64,000 bases of DNA from Peronospora farinosa (Eukaryota; Oomycota; Peronosporomycetes; Peronosporales; Peronosporaceae): assembly GCA_947646735.1 (NCBI GenBank), contig CANTFK010000270.1, positions 62,001-126,000 of the forward strand, read 5' to 3'. Numbering within the stretch: position 1 is the first letter of the stretch; each line of letters begins with the position of its first letter. The translations under genes were made by a program, and so were the position numbers. Shown one piece after another: positions 51,629 through 63,440 of this stretch. Below the pieces are notes generated by a model, which was not told where the DNA came from, ran no database searches, and saw only the letters and a list, made by a program, of their open reading frames with translations.

Positions 51629-53497
51629 CTATGTCATCGGCGCGTCGAGCACGACGGGAAGGCCGTTCGACTTACGGACCCCTGAAGCTGGCGTCGGAGC
51701 CAAGCAGTGAAGCGTAGCCGGACGATATTCCTTCAGCCGCCCAACATAGAATGTCGGGTGGAGTCGCAGTGACGAGGGAACATCGAGTGTATAAGTGTCG
51801 CCGATTTCCTTCAGAACCTTGAATGGACCGATGAAGCGTGTCGCGAGTTTACTCGCGCCTAGGTTAGTGACCGCTAAATGCCTTAGACCTTCTGTAGAAA
51901 ATAATACACGATCGCCTTTTTCAAACCTGCTCATGTTCTTTCTGCCATGTTTGGCAGCTTTCTCTTTCTGCTGGTCTAACGCAGACTGTAGTGCGTCGCG
52001 TGCAAACCGGGTGATGGCTTGACGTTGGAGTATAAACTCCAACACAGCCATGTCATCAATTGGTCGCGCCGACTCAATCGGCGCGTAGTTGGGAGTAGGC
52101 GAACGCGTACCCGACCCGGGCCAATTAATGTCTGCGCAGTCCATCGAGCTAATGGGGACGCCACGTCTGATGGCGTCAAAGCAGCCGTCTTTTCCTTCGA
52201 TCGGGATACTACATTGGCGTTCAAAATACCGTGAGCTGCACTCGATCCTTGTTTATCAACTTTATACCCCCCCCAGAGTGAAGCCACTAGGTGTTGTGGG
52301 TCGCCCCACAGCGAGGAGAGGAAGAACACGAGGGTGACGAGCCGTATTCACAAAAAATGGCGTTAACCCTGTTGACGCGTGTACAGCTTTGTTAAGTGCG
52401 AACTCAGCGAGTGGTAAAAATACACTCCAACTTGTGTATGACGTAGCGTAACTTCGAAGAACGTCTTCGAGGGCCCGGTTCACGCGCTCGGTTTGCCCAT
52501 TCGTTTCCGGATGGGCCGCAGTCGACATCAGCAGTTTTGTCCCGAGGAGCTCGAAAAGTGATGTCCAAAATGCGGACGTAAATCGCGAATCTCGATCCGA
52601 AACAATGTTTTCTGGAAGGCGATGATGATGGAACACCGCGTCGATGAAGTGCGCCGCGGTCTCAAGCGCGGTGACCTTAGCGTGAACAGGCACTAGATGC
52701 GTCATCTTGCTGAATCTGTCAACAAAGACCAAGATGCCCGTTCGAGCTTGGCTATCGGGCGCAAGCCCGAAGATAAAGTCCATCGAAACTGATCTCCAGG
52801 ACTCTGCTGCGATTGGCAACGATCGCAAGGGAGCCTGTGACGATGGAGATGGCTTCACACGCTGGCATATTTCGCACGTTCGGATCCAGTTGCGTACCCA
52901 CTTATACATGTGGGGCCAGATGAAGTCTCGAGACACAGCCGCAGAAGTCTTTTCGCGGCCTAAATGGCCGCCAGCAGGAGCATCGTGATACTCGTGGATG
53001 ATTATTGCACGCAAATCCATGTCATTGGCAATCACCGTGCGAGGAGAATCGAATTGGTCGATGCTATACAGAATCAAATCGCCATCTAAACTGTATCGAT
53101 GAATATGGTCGCGCTTGGTACGGGATAAGGCTCCCAGTGAAGCATCGCTGGGAGCACGCAGATACTCGATAATGTCTTCGTAATCTAAATCGCCTTTGTA
53201 CGCTGCGACGATCTCATCAAATAAACAATGCTCGGGTGTAACCCGAGTTAAGTTCAGCGATACACACATTGCACATCGGTCATCAGCGTCCTCGTCATCA
53301 GTCGCCTGACGACTCAGGGCAGTCCGAGGATCGTAGTCGGTACGTCGTGACAGAGCATCAGCGAGAATATTAGTCTTGCCTGGCTTGTAATGTACGACGA
53401 AGTTGTACTCAGAGAAGAATGAGATCCATCGTGCCATCCGTTGGGACAGGTGTGGGCTCTTCATCGCTGTGCGCAGCGATGCATGATCGGTATACAA
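51629..53497 (-). pseudogene. A' integrase and RNase H end
   Basis: A 411-codon open frame (53,497-52,262) runs from RNase H (YTDHASLRTAMKSPHLSQR, KPGKTNILADALSRR) through the HHCC module (HEYHDAPAGGHLGREK...CEICQRVK), SVSMDFIFGLAPD, SDRDSRFTSAFW and [11 protein letters not shown] to FFVNTARHP. All three integrase acidic residues are present, making this the best-preserved integrase in the window. After a break at about 52,262 the GPY/F module RFIGPFKVLKEIGDTYTLDVP continues to 51,629. Confidence 0.85.
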
Positions 53498-54608
53498 AGC
53501 AAATGTACGTTATCCAAGCAGATGCACGCGAAACTTGATGAGTGCATAGCGCATCGCTTATAACTCCTTGTCGTGAACCGGATAGTTCTTCTCAGCTGGC
53601 TTCATCTGTCGCGACTGATAGCTCACGACTCGTTCGCGGCCCCCATCATCAAATTGCATGAGGGCACAACCGATTGCAAAATCACTGGCGTCGCAAACCA
53701 CGTGGAACAGCTTGGAGTCGTCTGGTAGGACCAGCACTGGCTCTAACGCCAGGCTCTTCTTTACTGCTTCGAAGGCTGCTTGGTGCTCGGGACGTCACAA
53801 CCACGTGGCGTCTTTCTTCAAGAGTGACGACAAAGGCTGAATGGAATAAGCATAATCTTTCGTATACTTATGCAAGTATTTGGCCACTGGCGCAGCTCCG
53901 TAGGGTTCTTGGGTGTGGGACAAGAACAGATGGACGACACCTTCTCTGGATCCGATCAAACTCCCGATTTACTCACATAGCAACCCAACACCGAAATCTA
54001 CGGTGCACAAAAGACACACTTCTTGAGATTTGCATACAACTTGTTGTCCCGCATTACTTAAAACACTTGCTTCAGGTGTTGAAGGTGAACTTGAACATCG
54101 TTGAGGTTGCCCTCAGCGCGACTGTGGAAGAAGATGTCGTCAAATAACTTGGAGCAAAGTTCCGAAGGGGTCTCAACACTTGAGACACCTTGCGATGGAA
54201 AGTGGCCGGAGCGTTCTTCAACCCTTGTGGCCACTTCCATAACATGCCACTCGGGGTGCTCACCGCTGTGAGTGGGATATCACTCGGTCGCATCAGAATC
54301 TGGTAAAAGCCATCGGTCAAGTCGATGGCACTGAAGATGACACTTCCTGACATGGAATTCAGCACCATGTCCTTCCTGGGAATAGGCGTTTGCGCAGGAA
54401 TAGTGGCATCATTCAACTTATTGAACGCATGCACTATCCGCCAGCCTCCCGTAGCCTTCTTCACGCAGAAGGTTGGACTCGAATGTGGTGAGATACTTTC
54501 ACGCACATGACCCGCTTTGCGGCGGCCTTCGAAGAATGCGTCAATAGCTTCGACTTGATCTCGAGGCAACGGCCACTGCCGTGTCACACAATACTTCGAC
54601 CCTGGCAC
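53498..54608 (-). pseudogene. A' reverse transcriptase
   Basis: PGSKYCVTRQWPLPRDQV, VKKATGGWRIVHAFNKL, SAIDLTDGFYQILM, GLKNAPATFHRKVSQVL are intact. A 1-nt deletion then turns the catalytic SYFDDIFF into SYLTTSSS. Several frame breaks downstream (54,000-53,880) coincide with those in element A. Confidence 0.82.
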
Positions 54609-55509
54609 AAGATCAATCTCGTACGGTCCGCAGGAAGTTCAGCCGGGATCTTGTCCGGGAACACGTCTGCATACTCACGAGCAATGTCGTAGACAGGGTT
54701 ACCAGATTATCGCAGAGCCTCCCATGACTGTGATGCAAACCTTTCTTCACGCGCTGACTTCGGCTCAGCGCTACGAGGGCGCTTCATATGCTCCTCGTTC
54801 GTCACTTTAATCACCTCGTTGGTGATCAGACACACTTGTTTTACAGTGCCTCCCTTAAGGTCACGTAGGAAATGCTTCCAGGAAAGCCCTGGGAAGGCTT
54901 GTAATGGAAGACGCATCACGAGGAGGACTCTCGACCTCGATATATTGGCGCCTTTGTGGGCTCCCTTCCACTTACACGATAGCGTGGACACATTATAACG
55001 CTGGATTCTTGATGCTGTTGTCCCCATCGTTCTTCGAGCCACTACTCGAAGCTGGCGAACCGCAGTCAGGTGATAAACCATCACCCCCCCCCCCTCTAGG
55101 CACTGGATGTCCTCATCCATAATGCCGGAAACACTATACGGGAGTAGCCCAAACTCGACCGTCGACACTTGATGCGGGAGCTCCTGCTCGGCCGCCGTAA
55201 ACCCGTGTGGGAGCTCCTGCTCAACCACAATTTGCCCATGTGGGAACCTCGGTTCGACCACAATGGGTGGTGATGGAAACCCCGGTTCGACCATCATGCT
55301 CTCGCGTGGGGACTTCTTTCCGTCCACGTCACACTCGTTAGAGAGCTCTTGCTCGTCGTCACAATGCCCTTGTGGGACCCCTGCTCGACCACAATAGGTG
55401 CAGATGGGAACCCCGGTTCCGCCCCTGCATCACGTGCGGGAACCCCTGTTCAACCGCGTTAATGACGCGCGGGAACCCCTGTTCGACCGCGTCGTCCTCG
55501 TCGTCCTCC
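54609..55509 (-). pseudogene. A' PR-RT spacer
   Basis: Same [18 protein letters not shown] repeats and acidic Ser segment as in A, with a different run of C (55,084-55,095) causing a frame break. GREWKGAHKG-type frames here are shifts of [11 protein letters not shown]. Confidence 0.6.
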
Positions 55510-56118
55510 TCACTTATGTAGCGAGGATTCACTGTCACTTGTGTCTCGAAGAACAGCACAAGCAGTGCAGAGAGGGCCATCGCTCGCTCTGTGCACCGCC
55601 AGCGTCGCGGAATCACGATCCACGACTATGACGTTCGGCCAGCCGCTTGGAGATACCAAGAGATGGGTAAACACTTCACTGACATCGAACTTGCGTCGAC
55701 GTCTCACTGATCTGGCTAACCAGTCGATCTGGGGCTTATAACGTTCCAACCATGGCAGGCCCAGTATGCAATCGAATGCATAATTCATCGCGATCACCAA
55801 GAAATCATCATTACTGCGAAAACCATCAAACGTGTACGGCAACGACACTTCGCGCCGCGATACGCGGTGTGGTTTCCCGTCAGCTAACTTGACGACGACT
55901 TGTCCAGGTCCCTCACGGACCTGAATGCTGGGATGCAGCATCGATAAACAAACTTCACGAAAGAAATCATTCGTTGCTCGTGAGTCCAGGAGTGCTCGTA
56001 GAAGTCGCCAGACACCAGCGACATGTAAACTGACAATAATCAGACGTGAATCACCACTCGTAGTGGTGGCATTTAACCGTGCGCGTAGCGCAGGAGGACT
56101 GGAAGGTTGGGCTGCCAC
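55510..56118 (-). pseudogene. A' aspartic protease
   Basis: 202-codon open frame nearly identical to 39,787-40,395. The active-site region reads LLDSRATNDFF: Asp and Ser are kept but the invariant Gly is Arg, so activity is unlikely. Confidence 0.8.
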
Positions 56119-56162
56119 CGGGGGACCCGGACCTCCGTTCCAGCCAGTAGGGCGCCCTGCAC

Positions 56163-57212
56163 CTACTGGTTCCGACCGCTTTTTAGACGTGCGGCCGGTA
56201 CAGCACCCTCATGATGGGCATCCACTGCTACCAACGATACTGGCGCTGGCGCACGGCACTCAGCCGCGCGATGCCCTGGCTTGCGACAACGAAAGCAAAC
56301 CATTTGAAGCCCGGTGCGAGCATCACCCTTATGGGAAATGACACGTCGTCGGTCACCCGACGACTCAATCACGTAGATCTTCATAGGTTCTGGACCAGAA
56401 GGCCGGGGACGGTGACGACCGAGGGTTTGGCATATGCCTTTGTGACCCTAAAGTCCTCACGGAGTGCGATAGCAAATGCCTCCTCCAATGTGGCAGGCTC
56501 CGGCGCGCTAGAGCGATAAGCAGGTCTGCCCCTCACGCATACCATCCACAAAGACATTCACCTGCGTGTACATGTCCATGGGGTGCGTGATAATACACGA
56601 CACCAGATGCCTAGCCATCTGCACGTAGTCGCGCATCGCCATTTTACCCTGTCGCATAGACAGGAACCGTGATCGCACCAATTTCTCCTCTTGCGGTGGC
56701 TCGAAGGCAAGACGAAAATCTTTCTGGATGGTATCTAGGGTGGGGAACGCATGCTCGTCCACAACGAGCTTACCAAGGGTCCACTCCTTGGCCTTCCCGG
56801 TGAGGCGGGAAAGAAGGTAGTTGACCTTCTCCTGGGGTACTTCAAGAAGTCTCGAGGCGATGGCGATATCAACTTCTCGGAACCACCGATTCAGCGACAA
56901 CCAATCCTTACCTTCTCCTGAGTAGGAGGAGGTTTCCATCTTCACGGCCTCATTACATTAAGGACGCGAGGGAGTTAAGCCTCGCCGGGTGGATTCGGCG
57001 AGATCGCGTGCCATAAACTCATGTATGGCGAGACGTTGCGCGTCAGGGAACACTGATCTCATCAGCGACGCGACGAATGCTTCTCCCGATATCGCCGCGA
57101 GGCGAGTAAGGGCATCCCAACCAACACCAGTAAGATGGGGGAAGGTCGCGTGCTCCAGAAATAAATCTGGAGCGTCAAAGTACGACGATTCGCTCATCCC
57201 AAACTCGGGCAT
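56163..57212 (-). pseudogene. A' gag
   Basis: Same as element A gag: MPEFGMSESSYFDAPD, the shared TAA at 56960-56958, core [12 protein letters not shown] and [36 protein letters not shown] (intact here where A has a stop), a frameshift at about 56,510, then the zinc knuckle CFRCRKPGHRAAEC. Confidence 0.82.
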
Positions 57213-57238
57213 AGGAAGGACTACTAAGTGCTACCAGG

Positions 57239-57580
57239 TGTAACGGGGCTAGAACGTACCGTCACTAGCTTACACGCGCGCTTGAGGAAGACTCAAGCCC
57301 AAGTATTAGGTATTAAGTAAATTTAACTCTGATTTTTATTTTTGGTTTTGATTCGTACTAATTACGAAGATTTTAGTCGTAATAACTACGTACAGTGTTC
57401 CCGCCTTTCGGGAACCACACAATTTCAGGTTGATTTATCATTGGTCCATATTGGGACTTTAGGCCCCAATAATAAACCAATAATAAATTGCCACGCTGTG
57501 CCCGCTATTCGGGCCCAGCACCTGCCTACATATGTAAATGTATATTTTTGTTTACTATATGTGTAATGTAGCCCATGACA
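57239..57580 (-). repeat. 5' LTR of A'
   Basis: 342 bp, TGTAACGGGGCTAG...AGCCCATGACA on the plus strand; same adjacent CCTGGTAGCACTTAGTAG on the minus strand as in A. Confidence 0.86.
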
Positions 57581-58289
57581 GGAGATAAAGTTTGTGCAGC
57601 GTCTTACGGGGCCGAAGATGATAAGAGGAGGCGACTGGCCTAGCGACTTAAAGATATCAGTAAATAAAAAATTAAGCTCAAGGGACCGCGTTTGTTCTCT
57701 TTTACAAGATGTTGTTGAAGCGGACCGCGGAATCCAACACGGCCGAAAATGTCATGGGCAGAATGCTGGGCTTTTGCTTAACCAAGGTGCCGGTGCCAAT
57801 TAAGCGTACCTAAGTGTGAGCCAAAGGCAAACAGCAAGACATGAAAATTTTCAGTATTTGGTGTGAGTGGCGGGGCGTGCGCTGTCCGTAACAACTTTGT
57901 CCAGTGCCTGCACTTTACCAAGCGAAGACGGCAATGTTGACGTGACTTTACACTAACAGTTTTCACCGCATTTAGCAAGCATAAGAAATGGTGGTTTTTG
58001 CGTCCAGGTATGAGACCAGGAAAAGTAGCGGAAGTGGCGCCAACGCTCGTGACGGACGAGGTGGTCGAGACGAAAAAGGGGCGACATATTGTAGGTCGAA
58101 TCGAGTCAACGCAAGTAATGACCGCACGTGATAATTTGCGGCATCGGACATCTAAAATGATTCTGCCCGGCTGAAAAGGTGTCCGATGACGCATAGGTAA
58201 CACTAACCATTAGTAGGGAACGAGTAATGACTTTGTTTGGATTCTGGACAGCGCTTCTAGTAATCACTTGGTACGCGAAGCCGACTACC
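57581..58289. other. Unassigned stretch with a short coding-like frame
   Basis: A plus-strand frame from about 57,958 to the stop at 58174 reads TVFTAFSKHKKWWFLRPGMRPGKVAEVAP...GRHIVGRIESTQVM...SKMILPG. It is preceded by ACTAACAG, resembling a branch point and acceptor. The composition is protein-like, suggesting the last exon of a lost host gene. The family is not recognised. Nothing else is supportable here. Confidence 0.25.
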
Positions 58290-58451
58290 CTGGCATAAGT
58301 GCCTGAGAGTTTACGTGGTACAGATCCCTATACGGCTTTAGCAAGCCAACGTAGAACACTGGATGAGCACGAATTCTACTAAGCAGAATTAGCGTATATG
58401 CTAGGCCCTTCTTGGCCACGACCGTAGAGGGTCCGATGGAGCGTGGAAGCA
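58290..58451 (-). pseudogene. Ty3/gypsy pol end fragment of another family
   Basis: The minus strand reads LPRSIGPSTVVAKKGLAYTL and IRAHPVFYVGLLKPYRDLYHV, the GPY/F-type end of integrase (IGPF...HPVFYVGLLKPY). It is distinct in sequence from families A-C and is cut by the B2 LTR at 58,452. Confidence 0.6.
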
Positions 58452-58768
58452 TGTAATGGGCAACCTATTACATGAGTAGATATAGGAATAATACATAATT
58501 ACATAAGTAAACATAGGTCAGTATCCGATTAGCGGATACTGCGCGTCATTTTATTTTTGGTTTATTATTGGGGTGCCAGACCCAATAATTAACCAATAAT
58601 AAGTTGACTTCCATATTGAGTGGTTCCCATGAGCTAGGGAACATATTCGCACTTACTGCGAATTAAAACTAAAACAAAATAAAACAGAGTTATATTTACG
58701 AGTTAATTAAAAGCGCTTCCTCAACGCCCTTTTAGTGTAAGACGGTAACGGGTCCTTAGCCCGTTACA
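58452..58768 (+). repeat. 5' LTR of B2
   Basis: 317 bp, TGTAATGGGCAACC...TAGCCCGTTACA, the same family as 27,570-27,887 in reverse. Perfect hairpins inside include arms GTATCCG/CGGATAC. Followed by AACGGTAGCACTTCGTAG, a variant of the conserved post-LTR sequence of A. Confidence 0.85.
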
Positions 58769-58809
58769 AACGGTAGCACTTCGTAGTCCTTCCAACGACT
58801 AGATTCGAG

Positions 58810-59836
58810 ATGAACATGGACGAGTCTTCGGTGTATCCAGCGGTCTCGCTGGAGCATTCTGATTTTCCACATCTCACCTCGGTGGAGTAGCAGGCACTAC
58901 ATCGCCTCGCGGCGGTGTCTGGTGAAACTATTGTGACGTCGCTGCTGAGCACAGCGACGTCCGATGATCAGCGTGCCGCCATCCAAGACTTTATGGTGCG
59001 CGAGCTCGCCGAAGCGCATCGGCGAGTATTGACTCCCTCGCGCACTTCGCACCATGACGCTATCAAGATGGAGACGTCAACGTACTCCGGTGATGGTCCG
59101 GATCGTCTCCCCCTTAATCTCTGGTTTCGCGAGGTGGATATTGCAATCGCGTCAAGATTAATTGACGCTCCGACGGCCAAGGTCAATTTCCTGCTGTCTC
59201 GCCTTGTTGGCAAATCCAAGGAATGGGCTCTCGGAAAGCTCGTCGTAGATGAGTCGGCGTTCCCCACGCTGGACGATATCCAGCGTGACTTACGACTGGC
59301 TTTCGAGCCTCCTCAAGATGAATCTCACTTGCGTGCAGATTTCTTCTCACTCCGACAGGGCAAGCTGTCAATGCGTGACTACGTGCAGAAGACACATCAT
59401 ATTGCTTCGTACATTACCACGCAACCAATTGACATGGCTTCACAAGTCCATGTCTTTTATTTTTGGTATGCAAGAGGGCATGACGCGTTACTGCCTCACA
59501 CGTGCTAAAACAAAGTGTTTCGAGGAGGCATTTTCCCTCGCGCTTCGTGAGGATTACACTGTCGCGTCGTCGTACCTGCACGCAGCGTCACAACATCTCC
59601 GGACGTCTGGGCCAGAGCCAATGGAAATTGATGAAATTGGGTCCTCTCGTGGTCGCGGCAAATCATTTGGCCGCGACATTCGCAATCCTAACACAATGAA
59701 GCGTTTTTGCTGTGGTATAACAGACCATCGTGCGGCTGTCTGTCGTGCACCTGCACCGGTGACTATGAACACAGCTGTCTCACGAGTAGACGCTGTGTCG
59801 TCGGTGGTACCGCCAAAAAACGATCGGTTCCAGTAG
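58810..59836 (+). pseudogene. B2 gag
   Basis: ATG 58810: MNMDESSVYPAVSLEHSDF, a TAG at 58888 (Trp in A), then [66 protein letters not shown] frameshift near 59,455 precedes [19 protein letters not shown], and a degenerate knuckle CCGITDHRAAVC follows. Hairpins at 58935-58961 (10/7), 59005-59026 (8/6), 59265-59287 (9/5), 59431-59454 (7/10) and 59652-59677 (8/10) fall within coding sequence. Confidence 0.83.
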
Positions 59837-60825
59837 ACGTGGGGCGCCCTACTGGCAGAAATGGAGCCCCGAGTACTCAGGTGGCAGCTCGGGCTCCTAG
59901 CCCCAAAGTGATTCATTTTCACTTTAATGCCACCACCATGCGCGATGATTCGAGACTGATTATTATCAGTCTCATCGTTGCTGGATTGAAGCGACCACTC
60001 CGAGCGTTGTTGAATTCTGGCGCTTCCAACAACTTCTTTCGTGCATCCTGTTTGTCCCTTCTCCCGTCGACTGTCACGGTTCGAGAAGGTCCAGGTGACA
60101 TCGTTGTCAAACTTGCCGATGGACAACCAAAACGTGTCCCGCGTAAAACAGTGGTTTTACCGTACACTTTCGACGGTTTCCAGAGCAACGACGATTTTTT
60201 TGTGTACGAGATGAACTATGCATTTGATTGCATACTTCGGATACCGTGGCTGTCACGGTATCAGCCGAAGATAGATTGGCGATCTCGGTCCGTCAAACGA
60301 CGAAGCGGTTATGACGTCAGTGAAGTGTTTACTCATTTGTTGGTCGCTTCATCCGATTGGCCTCACGTCAAGGTCGTGAACGAACTCGCCACGACTCGTA
60401 GTCAACACAGAGAGAGCGATGGCCCTCTGTGCGCAGTATGTTCCGTTACACTGATGGAGCCACACAACGAGGCGGTCGAACAGCGGTTCCTGCATACACA
60501 ATCATTGGTCGAACAGGGGTTCCCGATTCACAACGAGGCGGTCGAACAGGGGCTCCCGCATACAAGCACATCGGACGAGCAGAGGCTCCCGATCAATTTC
60601 GAGTCGGTCGAGCAGGGGCTCCCGCGTACAAGTACATCGGACGAGAAGAGGTTCACGATCAATATCGAGGCGGTCGAGCAGGGGCTCCCGCAAACAAGTG
60701 AGGTGGTCGAAGACGAGCTCCCGCTTTTGATTGACGAGAATGGGCGGACTATGGATACGCATGAGACCGACGTGGTGGAGACAGCGTTCCCACGTCTAGA
60801 GGGGGGGTACATCATCCTCTTGTGA
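59837..60825 (+). pseudogene. B2 aspartic protease and VEQ-repeat spacer
   Basis: Open frame through TMRDD-SRLIIISLIVAGLKRPL, active-site region LLNSGASNNFF (catalytic Asp replaced by Asn), VKLADGQPKRVPRKTV, LPYTFDGFQSNDDFFV, CILRIPWLSRYQPKIDW, then MEPHNEAVEQRFLHTQ and about eight VEQGLPHTS / EQRLPINFES units, to ENGRTMDTHETDVVE and RLEGGYI. Hairpins at 59952-59973 (9/4) and 60240-60262 (9/5). Confidence 0.8.
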
Positions 60826-60841
60826 TAGCGACGTGCTAGTC

Positions 60842-62640
60842 TCGAGCAGGGGCTCGAGACGCAAGAGAAAACGCAAGAAAGGAGCACGCCTATTACCGAG
60901 ACGGCGAAATGCACGTCAAAAAACTGATGCAATTGATTCCGTAGTGACGGAATCCGTATGCGCGCTTGAATATGCGGAGGGATCCCCACATCGTGGCCGC
61001 TACATTGAGGTAGCGAGTCCACCGTGCACTGCTGCAGATATCACATCTCTGCCAGACCTTGCATGTAAAGACTTCCTACATGAACTCAAGGCCGGCGACA
61101 TCGAGCAAGTGTGCATTGTTTCAGCCACCGAAGCAGCCAGTAAAGAAGTTCTGGAGGCTCGCCCGAAATCAGCGCGCGAACGACGCTTCGCGGCACAGTC
61201 TTGGGATGCTCTTCGTGCTTTGGGCAACCCTGTATACAATATCGCCCGTGAGTACGCCGATATTTTCCCGGAGAAAGTTTCAGCTGAGCTTCCGGCGGAT
61301 CGTGGTGTGCGGCACGATATAGATCTCGTGACAGGACCGAAATACTGCGTGATAAGGTAGTGGCCGTTACCGCGCGATCAAGTCATCGCTATTGATGAAT
61401 TTTTCGAGGGTCGCCGCAAGGCTGGCCATGTCCGCGAGAGTATCTCGCCACATTCGAGTCCGACTTTCTGTGTGAAGAAATCCACCGGCGGTTGGCGCAT
61501 TGTGCACGCCTTTAACAAGCTGAATGACGCCACGATCCCGGATCAAACGCCTATCTTTCGAAAAGACATGGTACTGAATACCATGTCCGGGAGCGAGATC
61601 TACAGCGCCATAGATCTGACAGACGGTTTCTATCAGATCCTCATGAGGGACAGTGACATTCCGTTCACTGCGGTCAGCACCCGAAGCGGAATGCTTTGGG
61701 AGTGGCTAGTCATGCCACAAGGTCTTAAGAAGCTCCAGCTACGTTCAATCGGATGGTGACACAAGTACTTCGTCCACTTCGCGACTTTGCACCGAGCTAC
61801 TTTGACGACATTTTTGTTCGCAGCCGCGATGAGCAAAAGCTCAGCGTTACGGAGGTATACCTTCGACACTTGAAGCAGGCGTTTCAAGTTATGCGCGAGA
61901 ATAAATTGTATGCGAATTTGAAGAAATGTGTCTTCTGCGCTCCCGAAGATTCCAGAACTCGGTTGCTACGTCAGCAAGGAAGGTGTCCGGGCTGATCCTG
62001 AGAAGATCTCATCGATCTGTTCCTGGCCAACTCCCAGGAACCAAACTGAATTACGTCAATGGCTCGGTCTGGCGAATTACTTGAATAAGTATGCGAAGAA
62101 CTATGCTGAGCTAATTCAGCCATTATCGACTTTGCTCAAGAAAGACGCAGTATGGTTATGGACGGCAGAACATCAATCTGCCTTCGACTCCGTAAAGAAG
62201 AGCTTGTCCAAGGCACCGGTGCTGATGTTACCTGATGACTTTAAGCCATTCCACGTCGTATGTGACGCGAGCAATTTCGCTATAGGATGTGCCCTCATGC
62301 AGCTTGCTGACGAGGATCGAGAGCGCGTCGTGAGTTTTCAATCACGACAGATGAAACCTGCCGAGAAAAATTAGCCGGTACACGACAAGGAACTTTTGGC
62401 TATGCGTTACGCGCTAATCAAGTTTAGAGTATATTTGCTCGGCGAAAAGATGTTTTCTATCTACACAGATCACGCATCATTGCGTACCGCCGTCAAGAGT
62501 CCTCACTTGTCCCATTGTAGGCACGGTGGTTGTCATTTTTTGCCGAGTATAATTTTGTGGTGCATTAAAAGCCTGGCAAGAATAACATTAGCGCTGACGC
62601 GCTTTCTCGTCGTCCTGATTACGATCCTCGGCGCGATATG
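60842..62640 (+). pseudogene. B2 pre-RT, reverse transcriptase and RNase H
   Basis: TESVCALEYAEGSPHRGRY, DFLHELKAGDIEQV, PADRGVRHDIDLVTGPKYC, TAG at 61358, WPLPRDQVIAIDEFF, GGWRIVHAFNKL, SAIDLTDGFYQILM, 1-nt deletion in GLKN at 61726-61731, SYFDDIFVRSRDE (catalytic pair intact), [48 protein letters not shown], frame loss near 62,515, and TAA in VVHY-KPG. Hairpins include 60935-60954 (8/4) and 61565-61587 (9/5). Confidence 0.85.
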
Positions 62641-63440
62641 GGTTATCAAACGGAGAATGTTGATGACGACGAAGATATCTGTGCGTGTTGTATTGAACTG
62701 GGGCTTAATGCGATGATTTCGACCCCCGTGCTTTCGATCCGAACTCCGATCGCTGAATCCTACGCAAATGATTCCTTCTATGTAGGAATCATCAACTATC
62801 TCAGGGACCCGAGCGAAAGTTTACTCGCGAAGTTGACGAAACCAACACGCGACAACATCAAGCGTTACGCGCTTGACGGTCCGTTGCTGACGTACACGAT
62901 GGACGTCTTTGATTCCCCGCGTGTCGTCATCTCTGCTGATGACGACCTTCGAGCCCGATTGGTTCATGAATTTCACGACAGCCCATCTGGCGGACACCTG
63001 GGTCGCGAGAAGACGTTTGAGGCTATTTCTCGCGTATTTTTCTGGCCGCGAATGTATAAGTACATCCAGAAATGGGTGCGCTCCTGTGAAACCTGTCAGT
63101 GTGTGAAGCCCGCGCCGTCTTCACAAGCCCCATTGCGTCCGCTTCCGATTGCTACGGAAGCCTGGCGCTCGGTCAGGATGGATTTTATCTTTGGTCTTCC
63201 ACCGAATGAACAGAAACGCACGGGCGTATTGGTTCTAGTGGACCGACTCATCAAAATGGTGCATTTTCCTCCGGTCTCCGCCAACATTACGGCGGAGACG
63301 ACAGCGAAGATCTTCGTTGATCTTATCTTTAGGCATCACGGCTTGCCAGAATCTATTGTTTCGGACCGTGACCCGCGTTTCACTTCGGCTTTCTGGGCCG
63401 AATAATTCCAGCTATTAGGCACGCGGTTGCTTATGTCTAC
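62641..63440 (+). pseudogene. B2 integrase, N-terminal part
   Basis: HEFHDSPSGGHLGREK...WVRSCETCQCVK (zinc module), [31 protein letters not shown] followed by a TAA (Leu/Glu region), then LLMST, where the sequence jumps to family A. The catalytic Glu region and GPY/F module are absent. Hairpins at 62768-62792 (9/7), 62923-62946 (9/6), 63141-63161 (7/7) and 63274-63299 (9/8). Confidence 0.83.

Larger units (their letters stand above)
47906..57580 (-). mobile_element. Family A element, second copy (A')
   Basis: Same layout as element A, minus strand: 5' LTR 57,239-57,580, gag, PR, spacer, RT, RNase H, INT, chromodomain, antisense gene, 3' LTR 47,906-48,247. A 2-kb TGTGGT-type LTR interrupts it at 49,311-51,332. 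Flanking 5-mers GGGGA and GGAGA match at four of five positions. It shares with A the TAA in gag and frame breaks in RT. Confidence 0.86.
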
